A DNA stretch of 64,000 nt from Microlunatus lacustris (GCA_039527025.1 BAAAJN010000007.1:62001-126000); one strand, 5' to 3'. Counted from the first letter of the stretch, positions 7,882 through 19,251 are shown. Notes: a model not told the origin generated them from the letters alone. Numbers and translations are program-made.

Positions 7882-9864
7882 ATGCGTCTGCTCCCCGACG
7901 TCCCCCTGGCCACGCCTGCCGCTTTCCGTCGCCGTGCCGTGCTGGCGGTCGCCACCGTCCTGCTGGCCGGCTGCACCTCCAGCCCGAGCCCCGACCCCGA
8001 CACCGACGGCGCCCAGGCCGCCGCCGACGCGCTCGCCGCCGGGCTGGCCGCCAAGGACGTCAGGCCGGTGGCCTTCGCGGGCGCGACCGGCGCCGACGTC
8101 GAGGCGCAGCTGGACCCGCTGCTCGCCGGGATGGGTCCGCTGGCCCCGGCCGTCACGGCGGGACCGGTCAGCACCGACGGGGACACCGCCCGCAGCACGC
8201 TCAGCTACCGCTGGACCTTCCCCGGCGTCCCCACCCCGTGGACCTACGAGACGCCGGCCGAGCTGGTCCGGGAGGCGGGGACCTGGAAGGCCCGCTGGCA
8301 GCCGACCCTGCTGGAGCCGTCGCTGGACGGCAGCCACCGGCTGTCGCAACGCCGGCTCTACCCCGAGCGCGGTGAGATCCTCGGCGAGGGCGGCGACCCG
8401 CTGGTCACCCTGCGCTCCGTCGTGCGGATCGGGATCGACAAGTCCGCCGTCAGTGGGCCGGCGGCGACCGCGTCGGCGCGCGAGCTGGCGGAGCTGGTCG
8501 ACGTGGACGCCGACGACTACGCCGACGAGGTCGAGGAGGCCGGTCCGGAGGCTTTCGTCGAGGCCATCACCGTGCGGGCCGAGGCGGAGGAGCGGCCCGA
8601 CGACGCGGACGTGTTCGCCATCGTGGGGGCGCTGCCCGTCGAGGACCGCCAGATGCTGGCCCCGAGCCGCACCTTCGCCCGCAGCGTCCTCGGCACCGTC
8701 GGCGAGGCGACCAAGGAGGACGTGGACGCCGCGAAGGGTGCCGTCGTCGCCGGCGACCAGGTGGGCCGCTCGGGCCTGCAGAAGCGCTACGACGAGCAGC
8801 TGCGCGGGGTGCCCGGCGTGCAGGTGGTCCGGGCCGCGCTCCAGCCAGCCGGCCAGGGCTCCTCGCCCAGCCCGTCGGCCACCCCGTCGCCCTCGGCCAG
8901 CCCGGCCCCGCCCACCGACCTCTACCGGGTGGCCCCCACCGCCGGCCGGCCGCTGGAGCTGACGCTCAACCAGACCCTCCAGGAGCTGGCGGAGTCCGTG
9001 CTGGCCGACACGGAGCCGGCCAGCGCGCTGGTCGCGGTGCGCCCGTCGACCGGAGCGGTGCTGGCCGCGGCCAACGGCCCCGGTGCCGGCGAGCAGGCCC
9101 TGGCCACCACCGGGCAGTTCGCCCCCGGCTCCACCTTCAAGGTCGCCTCCTCCCTCGCCCTGCTGCGGGCCGGGCTGACGCCGACCTCCGCCGTGGCCTG
9201 CCCGCCGACGCTGGAGGTGGACGGCTTCCGCTTCGAGAACTACGACGACTACCCCAGCGCCAACCAGGGTCGGATCGACCTGCAGACGGCGCTCGCCCAG
9301 TCCTGCAACACCGCCTTCATCGGCGAGCGGGACGCGCTGGCCGACGGCGACCTGGCTGGGGCCGCCGCCTCGCTCGGGCTCGGCACCGACTACGACATCG
9401 GCTTCCCCTCCTTCTTCGGCGCGGTGCCGCAGGAGGAGAGCGAGACCGGCCGGGGTGCCGCGATGATCGGGCAGGCCACGGTGCAGGCGTCGCCGCTGGC
9501 GCTGGCTGCGGTCGCCGCCTCGGTGCAGGCCGGCCAGACCGTGGTCCCGCACCTGGTCGACGGTGCGGAGGCCGAGCCGGAGGGTGCTCCTCTCACCGAG
9601 GACGAGGCTGAGCAGCTGCGGGCCATGATGCGTCGCGTGGTGACCCAGGGCAGCGCCCGCGGGGTGCTCGGCGACCTCGCCGGGCCGGCGGTGATCGCCA
9701 AGACCGGGACCGCCGAGTACGGCGACGACGACCCCCGCGAGACGCACGCCTGGATGATCGCGGCCCAGGGCGACCTGGCCGTGGCGGTGTTCGTGGCCGA
9801 CGGCGCGTCCGGCTCCCGCACCGCCGGACCACTGCTGGTCGACTTCTTGGAGAGCACCCGCTGA
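7882..9864 (+). CDS. Lipoprotein penicillin-binding protein with NTF2-like N-terminus
   Basis: 660 aa. The N-terminus has a basic segment, a hydrophobic stretch and a lipobox (LLAGC), so it is likely a secreted lipoprotein rather than a helix-anchored PBP. Residues about 45-150 resemble the MecA N-terminal/NTF2-like domain, then a PBP dimerisation-type region to about 300, an S/P-rich linker at 328-345, and a transpeptidase domain. Catalytic motifs are intact: Ser417-T-F-Lys420, Ser474-C-Asn476 and Lys607-T-Gly609. It should cross-link peptidoglycan peptides outside the membrane and bind beta-lactams. It is not beside the ftsI or rodA loci, so it is an orphan class B-like PBP. The NTF2-type domain is shared with PBP2a-like and actinobacterial PbpA-group enzymes; I do not claim resistance. 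Confidence 0.88.
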   Translation: MRLLPDVPLATPAAFRRRAVLAVATVLLAGCTSSPSPDPDTDGAQAAADALAAGLAAKDVRPVAFAGATGADVEAQLDPLLAGMGPLAPAVTAGPVSTDGDTARSTLSYRWTFPGVPTPWTYETPAELVREAGTWKARWQPTLLEPSLDGSHRLSQRRLYPERGEILGEGGDPLVTLRSVVRIGIDKSAVSGPAATASARELAELVDVDADDYADEVEEAGPEAFVEAITVRAEAEERPDDADVFAIVGALPVEDRQMLAPSRTFARSVLGTVGEATKEDVDAAKGAVVAGDQVGRSGLQKRYDEQLRGVPGVQVVRAALQPAGQGSSPSPSATPSPSASPAPPTDLYRVAPTAGRPLELTLNQTLQELAESVLADTEPASALVAVRPSTGAVLAAANGPGAGEQALATTGQFAPGSTFKVASSLALLRAGLTPTSAVACPPTLEVDGFRFENYDDYPSANQGRIDLQTALAQSCNTAFIGERDALADGDLAGAAASLGLGTDYDIGFPSFFGAVPQEESETGRGAAMIGQATVQASPLALAAVAASVQAGQTVVPHLVDGAEAEPEGAPLTEDEAEQLRAMMRRVVTQGSARGVLGDLAGPAVIAKTGTAEYGDDDPRETHAWMIAAQGDLAVAVFVADGASGSRTAGPLLVDFLESTR

Positions 9865-9942
9865 CCCTCCTCGGTCCAGGGCGCCACCCGGGCGCCCTGG
9901 ATAGGCTGGCCGCCTGGTACGACCGACGGCGAGCGGAACGAG

Positions 9943-10884
9943 GTGACGGTGGGCGGCAGCCACGGGTCCCACGGGCACGGGCACGGGCCGTCCGGGCTGG
10001 GTGACCACCGACGGCTGCTGACCCTGGTGCTGGCCATCACCGCCGCCAACTTCGTCGCCCAGGTCGTCGGGGCCGTGGTCTCGGGCAGCCTGGCCCTGCT
10101 GGCCGACGCCGGGCACATGCTGACCGACGTGATGGGCCTGGCCCTCGCCCTGGTGGCGGCCGGGCTGATGACGCGGGCCGCGTCGTCGCGGCGGACCTGG
10201 GGCCTCGTCCGGGCCGAGGTGCTGTCCGCCGCCGTGCAGGCCCTGGTGCTCAGCGGGGTCGCGCTCTACGTCCTGGTCGAGGGCATCCGTCGGCTGTTCG
10301 AGCCGCCTCCCGTCGCGTCGGGAGCCATGCTGGCCTTCGGGATCGTCGGCCTGGTGGGCAACGCCGTGGCGATCGCCCTGCTGACCCGCAGCCGCACCGC
10401 CAACCTCAACCTGCGCGCCGCCTTCCTCGAGGTGGTCAACGACGCCCTCGGCTCCGTCGCCGTCATCGTCGCCGCGGTGGTCATCGCGACCACCGGCTGG
10501 CTGCGGGCGGACGCCGTCGTCTCGCTCCTGGTCGGCCTGCTGATCCTCCCCCGGGCGCTGCTGCTGCTGCGGGAGGCGGCCGCCGTCCTGCTCGAGTCGA
10601 CGCCGCGCGGACTCGACCTGGCCGAGGTCCGCCAGCACCTGCTCGAGACCCCGCACGTGCACGACGTGCACGACCTGCACGCCTCCCAGATCGCGACCGG
10701 GTTGCCGGTGCTGAGCGCGCACGTCGTGGTCGACGACTCCTGCTTCAACGACGGCCACCTGCCCGCGATGCTCGATGCGGTACAGCGCTGCGTGGCCGAC
10801 CACTTCCCGGTCAGCATCGAGCACTCGACGTTCCAGTTCGAGCCGCTCAGCCACGTCGAGCACGAGCACGCCACCCACGCCTGA
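9943..10884 (+). CDS. CzcD-type cation diffusion facilitator
   Basis: 313-aa heavy-metal (Zn/Co/Cd) exporter of the CDF family. A His-rich cytoplasmic start (GSHGSHGHGHGP) precedes six helices. The membrane metal site is seen as ADAGHMLTD (helix 2) and the CzcD-like LEVVNDALGS (helix 5); a His/Asp-rich C-terminal dimer domain (HVHDVHDLH, HVVVDDSC, HVEHEHATH) follows. CDF proteins swap cytoplasmic Zn2+ for protons. The start may be the GTG at 9943 or the GTG two codons later (9949), which is better spaced from GAGG. A TAGGCT hexamer at 9902-9907 is a likely -10 box. It ends 19 bp from dprA, converging. Confidence 0.9.
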   Translation: MTVGGSHGSHGHGHGPSGLGDHRRLLTLVLAITAANFVAQVVGAVVSGSLALLADAGHMLTDVMGLALALVAAGLMTRAASSRRTWGLVRAEVLSAAVQALVLSGVALYVLVEGIRRLFEPPPVASGAMLAFGIVGLVGNAVAIALLTRSRTANLNLRAAFLEVVNDALGSVAVIVAAVVIATTGWLRADAVVSLLVGLLILPRALLLLREAAAVLLESTPRGLDLAEVRQHLLETPHVHDVHDLHASQIATGLPVLSAHVVVDDSCFNDGHLPAMLDAVQRCVADHFPVSIEHSTFQFEPLSHVEHEHATHA

Positions 10885-10903
10885 CGCCTCCACCTCCGCC
10901 GCC

Positions 10904-12037
10904 TCACGCCGGAGCGGGCAGCATCGCCCGGTGCGGGACGGCGCGCCAACCCTGCTCGCTGCCCTCGACCAGGCCGAGGTCCTCCAGGACGTGCAGCGCA
11001 GCCAGGCAGGACGGCACCGGCACCCCGGCGGCGAGCGCGATCTCACCCGAGGAGACCCGCCGGCGGGCCGGGGTGGCCTCGAAGACCGCCAGCTGCTGCT
11101 CGGTCAGCGCGTCGGTGGCCCGCTGCGGGGTCGTGCCGGGCAGCACGGGGTGCTCGCCCAGCCCGGCGACCAGCTCCAGCACCTCCGCGGCGCAGGTGAC
11201 CAGGGTCGCCTGGCCGTTGCGGATCATCAGGTGCGGAGCGGCCGAGGCCCTCGAGTGCACCGGGCCCGGCACCGCCATCAGCGGGCGCCCGCACTCCAGC
11301 GCCCAGCCCGCGGTGTTGCGGGCGCCCGAGCGCAGGGCTGCTTCGACCACCACCGTGCCACCGGAGAGCGCCGCGATCAGCCGGTTGCGGGCCAGGAAGC
11401 GGATGCGGGTCGGGTGGGCTCCGGGCGGCAGCTCCGACACGACGAGGTGCTGCTGGGCCACCGCCTCGAACAGCGGGGTGTTGCCCGGCGGGTAGGCGAC
11501 GTCCACCCCGTTGGCCACCACCCCGACCGTCGCGCCGGCAGCGACCAGAGCCCCGCGGTGCGCGGCCGCGTCGATGCCGAAGGCCATGCCGGACACCACG
11601 GTGACGCCGAGCTCGGTCAGCTCCGCGCCCAGGTCGGTGGCCAGGCCGAAGCCATAAGCCGTCGCCGCGCGGGAACCGACCACCGCCACCGACCGGGCCG
11701 CCAGCGCGGCCAGGTGCCCGGGTCCCCGCAGCCACAGCCCGTAGGGCACCCCGCCGCGGCGCTGGATGGGCTCCACGTGCGCCAGGTCGTCCAACCCGGG
11801 GACCCACTCCTCCTCGCCGGGGACGACGAAGCGCGCTCCCACCCGAGCGGCGAGCCGCTCGACCGCCTCCACCTCGGTCGCGGCCACCCTGCGGGCCAGC
11901 GGCTCGCCGAGCGCCCCCTCGCCGATCTTGGCCCAGGCACCCTGCGCCCCGACGCGGGCCACCAGCCGGGCAGCCTCCGGCTCACCGCCGTCCACCGCGC
12001 AGGACAACGCCATCCGCGCTCGCTTCTCCGACCACAT
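10904..12037 (-). CDS. dprA: DNA-processing protein DprA
   Basis: 377 aa, standard DprA layout: an N-terminal SAM-like region, the Rossmann-like core (VAVVGSRAATAYG... VVSGMAFGIDAAAHRGAL ... VVANGVDVAYPPGN ... SELPPGAHPTRIRFLARNRLIAAL) over about residues 100-300, and a C-terminal winged-helix/DML1-like domain (VSSGEIALAAGVPVPSCLAALHVLEDLGLVE). DprA binds incoming single-stranded DNA and loads RecA in transformation; in actinobacteria it is conserved even where transformation is unproven. It begins 2 nt after yifB ends, so the two are co-transcribed. Last gene of the conserved yraN-yifB-dprA series. Confidence 0.95.
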   Translation of the reverse strand: MWSEKRARMALSCAVDGGEPEAARLVARVGAQGAWAKIGEGALGEPLARRVAATEVEAVERLAARVGARFVVPGEEEWVPGLDDLAHVEPIQRRGGVPYGLWLRGPGHLAALAARSVAVVGSRAATAYGFGLATDLGAELTELGVTVVSGMAFGIDAAAHRGALVAAGATVGVVANGVDVAYPPGNTPLFEAVAQQHLVVSELPPGAHPTRIRFLARNRLIAALSGGTVVVEAALRSGARNTAGWALECGRPLMAVPGPVHSRASAAPHLMIRNGQATLVTCAAEVLELVAGLGEHPVLPGTTPQRATDALTEQQLAVFEATPARRRVSSGEIALAAGVPVPSCLAALHVLEDLGLVEGSEQGWRAVPHRAMLPAPA

Positions 12038-12039
12038 CG

Positions 12040-13584
12040 TCAGCCCGCCTCCGTCCGGTCCAGCTGCTCACCCCGGCGCATCGCGAGCGCCACGGCCACC
12101 TCCTCGGTCCCCGGCCGGTCCCGCCCGGCCAGGTCGGCGAGCGTCCAGGCCACCCGCAACACCTTGTCCACCCCCCGCGGACTGAGCCGTCCGCGGTTCA
12201 CCGCGTTCTCCACCACCTGCAGGCCCTCGGGCAGCGGCAGCTGCCGGCGCAGGAACGGCCCGGACACCTCGCCGTTGGTCTGCCACCCCGTCCCCATCAG
12301 CCGCCGCTCCTGCCGCGCCCGCGCCTCCTGGACCCGCTCCGCGACGACCGCGGAGGACTCCGTGCGCTGCAGCGCCGCCGCGAGGTAGGCCTTGCGCAGG
12401 GGCAGGAAGACGCAGGAGATGTCGATCCGGTCCTTGATCGGCCCGGAGATCCGCTCGGCGTAGCGACGGACCGCCTGCGGCGGGCAGGAGCAGTGCGCCC
12501 CCGGGGTGGCCGCCTGGCCGCACGGGCACGGGTTGGACGCCATCACCAGCTGGAAGCGCGCCGGGTAGCGGGCCTGCACCTCGCTGCGGCCGAGCGTCAC
12601 CGTGCCGGACTCCAGCGGCGTCCGCAGGGCGTCGATCACCCGCGTCGGGAACTCAGGGGCCTCGTCGAGGAACAGGATGCCGCGGTGCGCGCAGGAGATC
12701 GCGCCCGGCTTGGCCATCCGGGTGCCGCCGCCCACGATGCTGGCCACCGAGGCCGAGTGGTGCGGGTCGCTGTAGGGCGGTCGGGTGATCAGCCCGTCGG
12801 CCAGGTTGAACCCGGCCAACGAGTGCACCGCCGACACCTCCAGCGCCTCGGGCAGGGTCAGGTCGGGCAGCAGGCCCGGGATGCGCTCGGCCACCATCGT
12901 CTTGCCCACCCCCGGCGGTCCGGTGAACATCAGGTGGTGCCGCCCGGCGGCGGCCACCTCGACGGCCCACTTCGCCTCCACCTGGCCGACCACGTCGGCC
13001 AGGTCCAGCGGCCGGGCCCGCGGGTCGGCCGGCGTCTCCCCCAGCACCTCCACCGGCTCCGCCTCGGGCACCGGGTCACCCCGGAAGAGCGCGACCAGCT
13101 GGGCCAGCGAGCCGACGCCCAGGACGTCCAGACCCTCCACCAGCGCGGCCTCGCCGGCTTGGCGGACCGGCACCACCACCCGGGTGAAGCCCGCCTGGGC
13201 CGCCGCCAGCACCGCCGGCAGGATGCCGCGCACCGGCCGGACCCGACCGTCGAGCCCCAGCTCGCCCAGCAGCACGGTGCCGGCCAGCTCGGTCCGTGGC
13301 ACCACCTCCGCCGCCGCGAGCACCGCCGCGACGATGGCCAGGTCGTAGTGGCTGCCGGTCTTGGGCAGCGTCGCCGGGTTCAGGTTGATGGTCAGCAGCG
13401 ACGCCGGCCAGCTGTGCCCGGTGTTGCCCACCGCCGCCTTGCAGCGGTCCCGGGCCTCCGACAGCGCCGTGTCGGCCAACCCGACCAGCACCGTCCTCGG
13501 CAGTCCCGCCCCGATGTCGGCCTCCACCTCCACGATCCGGCCCTCCAGCCCGACCAGGGCGACGCTCCACGCGCACGCCTGCAT
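12040..13584 (-). CDS. yifB: YifB/ComM-family Mg-chelatase-like ATPase
   Basis: 514 aa. The N-terminal Lon-protease-like fold (ACAWSVALVGLEGRIVEVEADIGAGLP) is followed by an AAA+ Mg-chelatase core with Walker A GPPGVGKTMVAE and Walker B ILFLDEAPEF, then a C-terminal Mg_chelatase_C region with a CPCGQ...HCSC zinc cluster and the arginine-rich LSPRGVDKVLRVAWTLADL. ComM of this family is a hexameric helicase promoting branch migration in natural transformation. The ATG at 13584 is supported by AGGAGGGGG 8 nt upstream and by homology starting exactly there. The ATG overlaps the TGA of a 15-codon frame (TGATG), probably a relic of the lost yraN junction. It is separated from yraN by a 6-kb insertion. 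Confidence 0.93.
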   Translation of the reverse strand: MQACAWSVALVGLEGRIVEVEADIGAGLPRTVLVGLADTALSEARDRCKAAVGNTGHSWPASLLTINLNPATLPKTGSHYDLAIVAAVLAAAEVVPRTELAGTVLLGELGLDGRVRPVRGILPAVLAAAQAGFTRVVVPVRQAGEAALVEGLDVLGVGSLAQLVALFRGDPVPEAEPVEVLGETPADPRARPLDLADVVGQVEAKWAVEVAAAGRHHLMFTGPPGVGKTMVAERIPGLLPDLTLPEALEVSAVHSLAGFNLADGLITRPPYSDPHHSASVASIVGGGTRMAKPGAISCAHRGILFLDEAPEFPTRVIDALRTPLESGTVTLGRSEVQARYPARFQLVMASNPCPCGQAATPGAHCSCPPQAVRRYAERISGPIKDRIDISCVFLPLRKAYLAAALQRTESSAVVAERVQEARARQERRLMGTGWQTNGEVSGPFLRRQLPLPEGLQVVENAVNRGRLSPRGVDKVLRVAWTLADLAGRDRPGTEEVAVALAMRRGEQLDRTEAG

Positions 13585-13631
13585 CAGCCCGTCCCCCTCC
13601 TGCACCTCGCGCCCCGCACCCCACCGGTCAT
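13584..13631 (-). pseudogene. 15-codon frame with yraN-like start, possible yraN scar
   Basis: ATG at 13631 preceded by GTGGAGGTGGTC, identical to the ribosome site and start of the real yraN at 19626. The frame runs 15 codons and ends in TGA overlapping the yifB ATG. In relatives yraN directly precedes yifB, so this looks like the joined start and end of a lost or internally deleted yraN copy. It could instead be a functional leader peptide giving translational coupling to yifB. The sequence itself (rich in R and G) is not recognisable as YraN. Confidence 0.35.
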
Positions 13632-13660
13632 GACCACCTCCACGGGGAACCATCAGGACC
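13629..13660. repeat. 32-bp imperfect direct repeat, copy A
   Basis: Matches copy B at 19624-19655 at 28 of 32 positions, same orientation, 5995 bp apart. On the minus strand it begins GGTCCTGATG and ends GGAGGTGGTCATG, so it covers a ribosome site and an ATG. Similarity stops abruptly on both sides. Confidence 0.75.
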
Positions 13661-13815
13661 GTGATGAGGGATCGGGCGCCAGCCCGCCTGGGCTGTGGAC
13701 GGGTGGCCCCGCAGCCCTGGGGACAACCGGTGGCGAGTCAGGCTGGGAGGCGGCGATCCCGCCGTCCCCGAGGCCGACGACTTCTGGCCCTGACGGCAGT
13801 CGGAGAGGAGTGACC

Positions 13816-14280
13816 ATGCCCCGTCCGCAGCCGAGCGGGCCCCGCTCGCGCGCCGAGCGACGTCGCGACACCGAGCAGCGGCTGCAGCACGACGTCGACC
13901 TCGGGGTCGCCACGGCCGCGACCGACGGCTCGCCCCACCTCGTGCCGCTGTCGTTCGACCGGGACGGCGAGGCCATGCTGATGTCGACGTCGCTCACCAG
14001 CCTGACCGGTACCAACCTGGCCGCGACCGGCGCCGTCCGGCTGGCCCTGGGCGGGACCCGGGACGTGACGCTGGTCGACGGCGTCGCCGCGGTGCTGGCG
14101 CTGGACGCCCTGCCGGCGGAGCAGGGCGACCGGTTCGCGGTGCGGACGGACTTAGACCCGCGCACGTCCGGTCCCCGGTACCGCTGGTTCCAGGTGAGGC
14201 CCCGACGGATCCAGGCCTGGCGCGAGGGGGACGAGCTCCCCGGTCGCGAGCTGGTGCGGGACGGCCGATGGCGAGCATGA
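13816..14280 (+). CDS. Pyridoxamine-5'-phosphate-oxidase-like flavin-fold protein
   Basis: 154 aa, split-barrel FMN/F420-binding fold: residues 22-60 (LQHDVDLGVATAATDGSPHLVPLSFDRDGEAMLM), then TNLAATGAVRLALGGTRDVTLVDGVA, and a C-terminal RYRWFQVRPRRIQAWRE. This fits the actinobacterial PPOx/F420-dependent reductase superfamily, probably using FMN or F420 on an unknown small molecule. It is too diverged to assign as PdxH. GGAGAGGAG precedes the ATG at 13816. First gene of the inserted cassette, divergent from yifB, and possibly in one operon with the UvrA-like gene 100 nt downstream. Confidence 0.8.
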   Translation: MPRPQPSGPRSRAERRRDTEQRLQHDVDLGVATAATDGSPHLVPLSFDRDGEAMLMSTSLTSLTGTNLAATGAVRLALGGTRDVTLVDGVAAVLALDALPAEQGDRFAVRTDLDPRTSGPRYRWFQVRPRRIQAWREGDELPGRELVRDGRWRA

Positions 14281-14380
14281 GACCCCGCGACCGCCAGCAC
14301 CTGACGCCGGGCGCGAAGCCCGCCAGGATGGAACCGTGACGTCGGCTCGTGTGGGCCGCGCTCGCACCGGAGGAGAAACG

Positions 14381-16771
<2,391 letters not shown>

Positions 16772-16793
16772 GCGGTTCGACGGAGGCGAGCCC

Positions 16794-18725
16794 ATGCCCC
16801 CCGGGAGCACCACCCGCATCGCAGCTCCGAGCGGCCTGGTCGCGGTGCTGACCTTGCTGACCCTGGAGCTCGTCCGGTTCAGCGGCCCGCTGCTGGACAG
16901 CACCTACGGCCGGGGCGGGCCGGTGGTGGTCGCCGCGATCGCGGTGCTCACCTACAGCGCTCCCGGCCCGATGGCCGCGCTGCTGCTGGCCACGATGAGG
17001 CGCTCCGCCCGGCCCTGGGTCGGCGCGGTGCTGCTCGGCACCGCCCTGCTCGGCCTGCTGCGGCTGACTGTCCAGGGCCTGCAGGGCGACGCCCGGGTCG
17101 TGGTCGGCCTCGTCGCCGTGGCGGTGTCGGTGGCCGTGCTGGTGCTGGCCGTCTCGGCCCTGGTGGCGCGGCCCGGGGGTGGCCGCACGGCGGCGGGAGC
17201 CGTGCTGTCGGGGGCCGCCGCCTCCGTCGGGCTCCAGCTGGTGCTGGGCACCTGGGACGCGCCGTGGCGGCAGAGCGTCCTGGGCTGGTCGGTCGCCGTC
17301 GTCCTGGTGGCCCTGAGCGTCCTGCTGGGGGTACAGGTGCGACGCGGGGGCTCGACAGGGCCGGGACGCCCGGTCCGCAGCCTGTGGGTGCTGGGACCCG
17401 CGCTCGCCCTCGGCGCCATGATGCTGGCCAACCCGGCCTTCGCCGCCGCGCAGTCCGGGCTGCCGCTGGCCGCCGCCGGTCCGGTGCTCGGGGTGGGGCT
17501 GCTGCTGGGGGCGGCGCTGGTCACCCGCCGGCCCGTGGTCCGGCGTCCCTCCGCCGGTGCTGCTGCCGCCATGCTGGTGGTCGCCACCGCCGTGGCCCTG
17601 CAGGTGCCGGGGACGAGCGCGCTCGCCGGCGCGCTGGTGCTGGCCGCCCTGGTCACCGCCCAGCTGAGCGCGGCGCTGCTCGTCGCCCGGGCCTGGTCGC
17701 CGTCCGGGGACCTCCGCCGAGCGCGACCGAGCCGAGCTCTCGTCACCACCGCGGGCACCGCCTGCGTGGTCGGCCTGGCCACCATCGGGCCACTGCTGCT
17801 CTTCCAGCTGGACTACGACGTGCCGCTCGGGTTCCCGAACGCCGTCGTGGTGGTGGTGACGGCGGCGGCGGTGGCGGCGGCCGGGCTGCGTCGGGCCGGC
17901 GGTGGCGCCTCGACCTCGGACGGGCCACTCGGCGGTCGCGGTGAGGTCCTGCTCGGCGCCGGTGCGCTGCTCCTGCTCGGGACCGGGCTCGCCCTCGACC
18001 CCTGGTCACCGGACCGGGACGTCGAGGACCCGGCCTACACGGGCCGGCTCGTCTCCTGGAACCTGCACTACGGCGTCGCCCCTGGCGGCCAGGTCGACCT
18101 CGCTGCGGTGGCCCGGGTGATCGAGACCCAGGATCCCGACGTCGTGCTGCTGCAGGAGGTGTCCCGCGGCTGGATCCAGGGTGGAGGGGTCGACATGGCC
18201 AGCTGGCTGGCGCACCGGCTGGACCGGTCCTTCGTGTTCGCCCCCGCCGCGGACGGACGCTTCGGCAACGTCATCCTGGCCCGTGGGGGGCTGGCGGAGG
18301 TGCGGGTGCTGCCGCTGCCCTTCGGGGCGGGCCCGCAGCGCCGGTCGGCCCTGACGGCCGTGACCCGACTGGGCTCGGAGCCCGCCGCGGTGACCTCGCT
18401 GCACCTGCAGCACCGATCGAGGAACACGCCGACGCGGCTCGCCCAGCTCGACACCTTCCTCGCCTCCGCGACCGCGCCCGTGCAGGTGGTGGGCGGTGAC
18501 CTGAACGCCCAGCCCGGCTCGCCGGAGGTGCGCCGGCTGACCGGGGAGGGCTACGTCAGCGCCGTCGACGCCATCGGGGACCCCGGGGCACTGACCGCCC
18601 CCAGCACGGCTCCGACGCGGCGCATCGACTGGGTGTTCGGGCGCGGCACCAGCTTTCGCTCGGCGGACGTCCTGGCCGTCGTCGCGTCCGACCACCTGCC
18701 CCTGGTAGTGGCGGTGGACCGCTGA
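16794..18725 (+). CDS. Membrane-anchored endonuclease/exonuclease/phosphatase-family protein
   Basis: 643 aa in two parts. Residues about 15-400 form a multi-helix membrane domain (roughly ten hydrophobic segments). From about 415 there is an EEP (DNase I/sphingomyelinase-like) domain with SWNLHYG, DVVLLQEVS (metal Glu), GGDLNAQPGSPE (Asp/Asn), DWVFGRG and ASDHLPLVV (terminal Asp-His). The catalytic set is complete. By topology the EEP domain probably faces outside, so a phospholipid, phosphodiester or inositol-phosphate substrate is more likely than genomic DNA; this is inference. GGAGGCGAG precedes the ATG. Third gene of the probable PPOx/UvrA-like/EEP operon inside the yraN-yifB insertion. 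Confidence 0.85.
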   Translation: MPPGSTTRIAAPSGLVAVLTLLTLELVRFSGPLLDSTYGRGGPVVVAAIAVLTYSAPGPMAALLLATMRRSARPWVGAVLLGTALLGLLRLTVQGLQGDARVVVGLVAVAVSVAVLVLAVSALVARPGGGRTAAGAVLSGAAASVGLQLVLGTWDAPWRQSVLGWSVAVVLVALSVLLGVQVRRGGSTGPGRPVRSLWVLGPALALGAMMLANPAFAAAQSGLPLAAAGPVLGVGLLLGAALVTRRPVVRRPSAGAAAAMLVVATAVALQVPGTSALAGALVLAALVTAQLSAALLVARAWSPSGDLRRARPSRALVTTAGTACVVGLATIGPLLLFQLDYDVPLGFPNAVVVVVTAAAVAAAGLRRAGGGASTSDGPLGGRGEVLLGAGALLLLGTGLALDPWSPDRDVEDPAYTGRLVSWNLHYGVAPGGQVDLAAVARVIETQDPDVVLLQEVSRGWIQGGGVDMASWLAHRLDRSFVFAPAADGRFGNVILARGGLAEVRVLPLPFGAGPQRRSALTAVTRLGSEPAAVTSLHLQHRSRNTPTRLAQLDTFLASATAPVQVVGGDLNAQPGSPEVRRLTGEGYVSAVDAIGDPGALTAPSTAPTRRIDWVFGRGTSFRSADVLAVVASDHLPLVVAVDR

Positions 18726-18728
18726 GGT

Positions 18729-19199
18729 TCAGGCGAGGCTGCGGGCCGCCACGTCTGCGTGCACGGCGAGCAGCCGCTCCGTCTGGTGGTCCGCGCGCTC
18801 GACCAGGGCGACGAGGTCGGGCTCGCCGCCATCGGCCACGTGCGCCGCGACCAGCGCGCGCCAACCGGCCCCCTTGGCCGTCAGGGCTCCCAGCACGCCC
18901 TGCACCTCGACGAGGTCGCTGAGCGGCGCCCGCCGGACCAGGTGGCCGTTCGGCTTGAACCGCCCGGCGCGCTCACCGACGCGCAGCGCGGTGCCGAGCA
19001 GCGCGTCCGGGGCGACGTCGAGACGCCGCATGAGCCGGCGCAGGGACGTCAGGTCCTCCTCCGCCTCCAGGGCGAGCGCCGCCAGCTCGTCGCCCCAGGG
19101 GCGCCGCCGCTGGTTCCTCGCCGCCCGGCGAACGAGGTCCAGTCCGGCCCGGGCCGCGGCCTCGTGGTTGCGCAGGAAGATGCTCAGCTGACTCGACAC
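18729..19199 (-). CDS. Hypothetical all-helical protein
   Basis: 156 aa, not recognised. It is predicted all-helical with four amphipathic stretches (HEAAARAGLDLVRRAARNQRR; LAALALEAEEDLTSLRRLMRRLDV; LSDLVEVQGVLGALTAKGAGWRALVAAH; DLVALVERADHQTERLLAVHADVAARSL). The layout recalls a four-helix bundle, but the His/Glu spacing does not match a ferritin di-iron site. No signal peptide or membrane segment. GTG at 19199. It lies tail to tail with the EEP gene (3 nt between stops) and upstream of the yraN 3' end, so it belongs to the inserted block though on the other strand. Confidence 0.65.
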   Translation of the reverse strand: MSSQLSIFLRNHEAAARAGLDLVRRAARNQRRRPWGDELAALALEAEEDLTSLRRLMRRLDVAPDALLGTALRVGERAGRFKPNGHLVRRAPLSDLVEVQGVLGALTAKGAGWRALVAAHVADGGEPDLVALVERADHQTERLLAVHADVAARSLA

Positions 19200-19251
19200 G
19201 TCGGCCAGGTACCCAGCGGCCCGCGTCCCTACCCGGGTGCGGCGGCCCAGC

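Noticed and set aside
10430..10470. Altered metal site in the CDF transporter (E-V-V-N-D in helix 5)
   Set aside because: CzcD itself has a similar LEVWSD sequence at this place, so it is normal for the subfamily.
12493..14280. 595-codon plus-strand frame over yifB
   Set aside because: Most of it is the antisense shadow of yifB, with Arg/His/Gln-rich composition and no homology. Only the last 155 codons from the ATG at 13816 make a protein of known fold.
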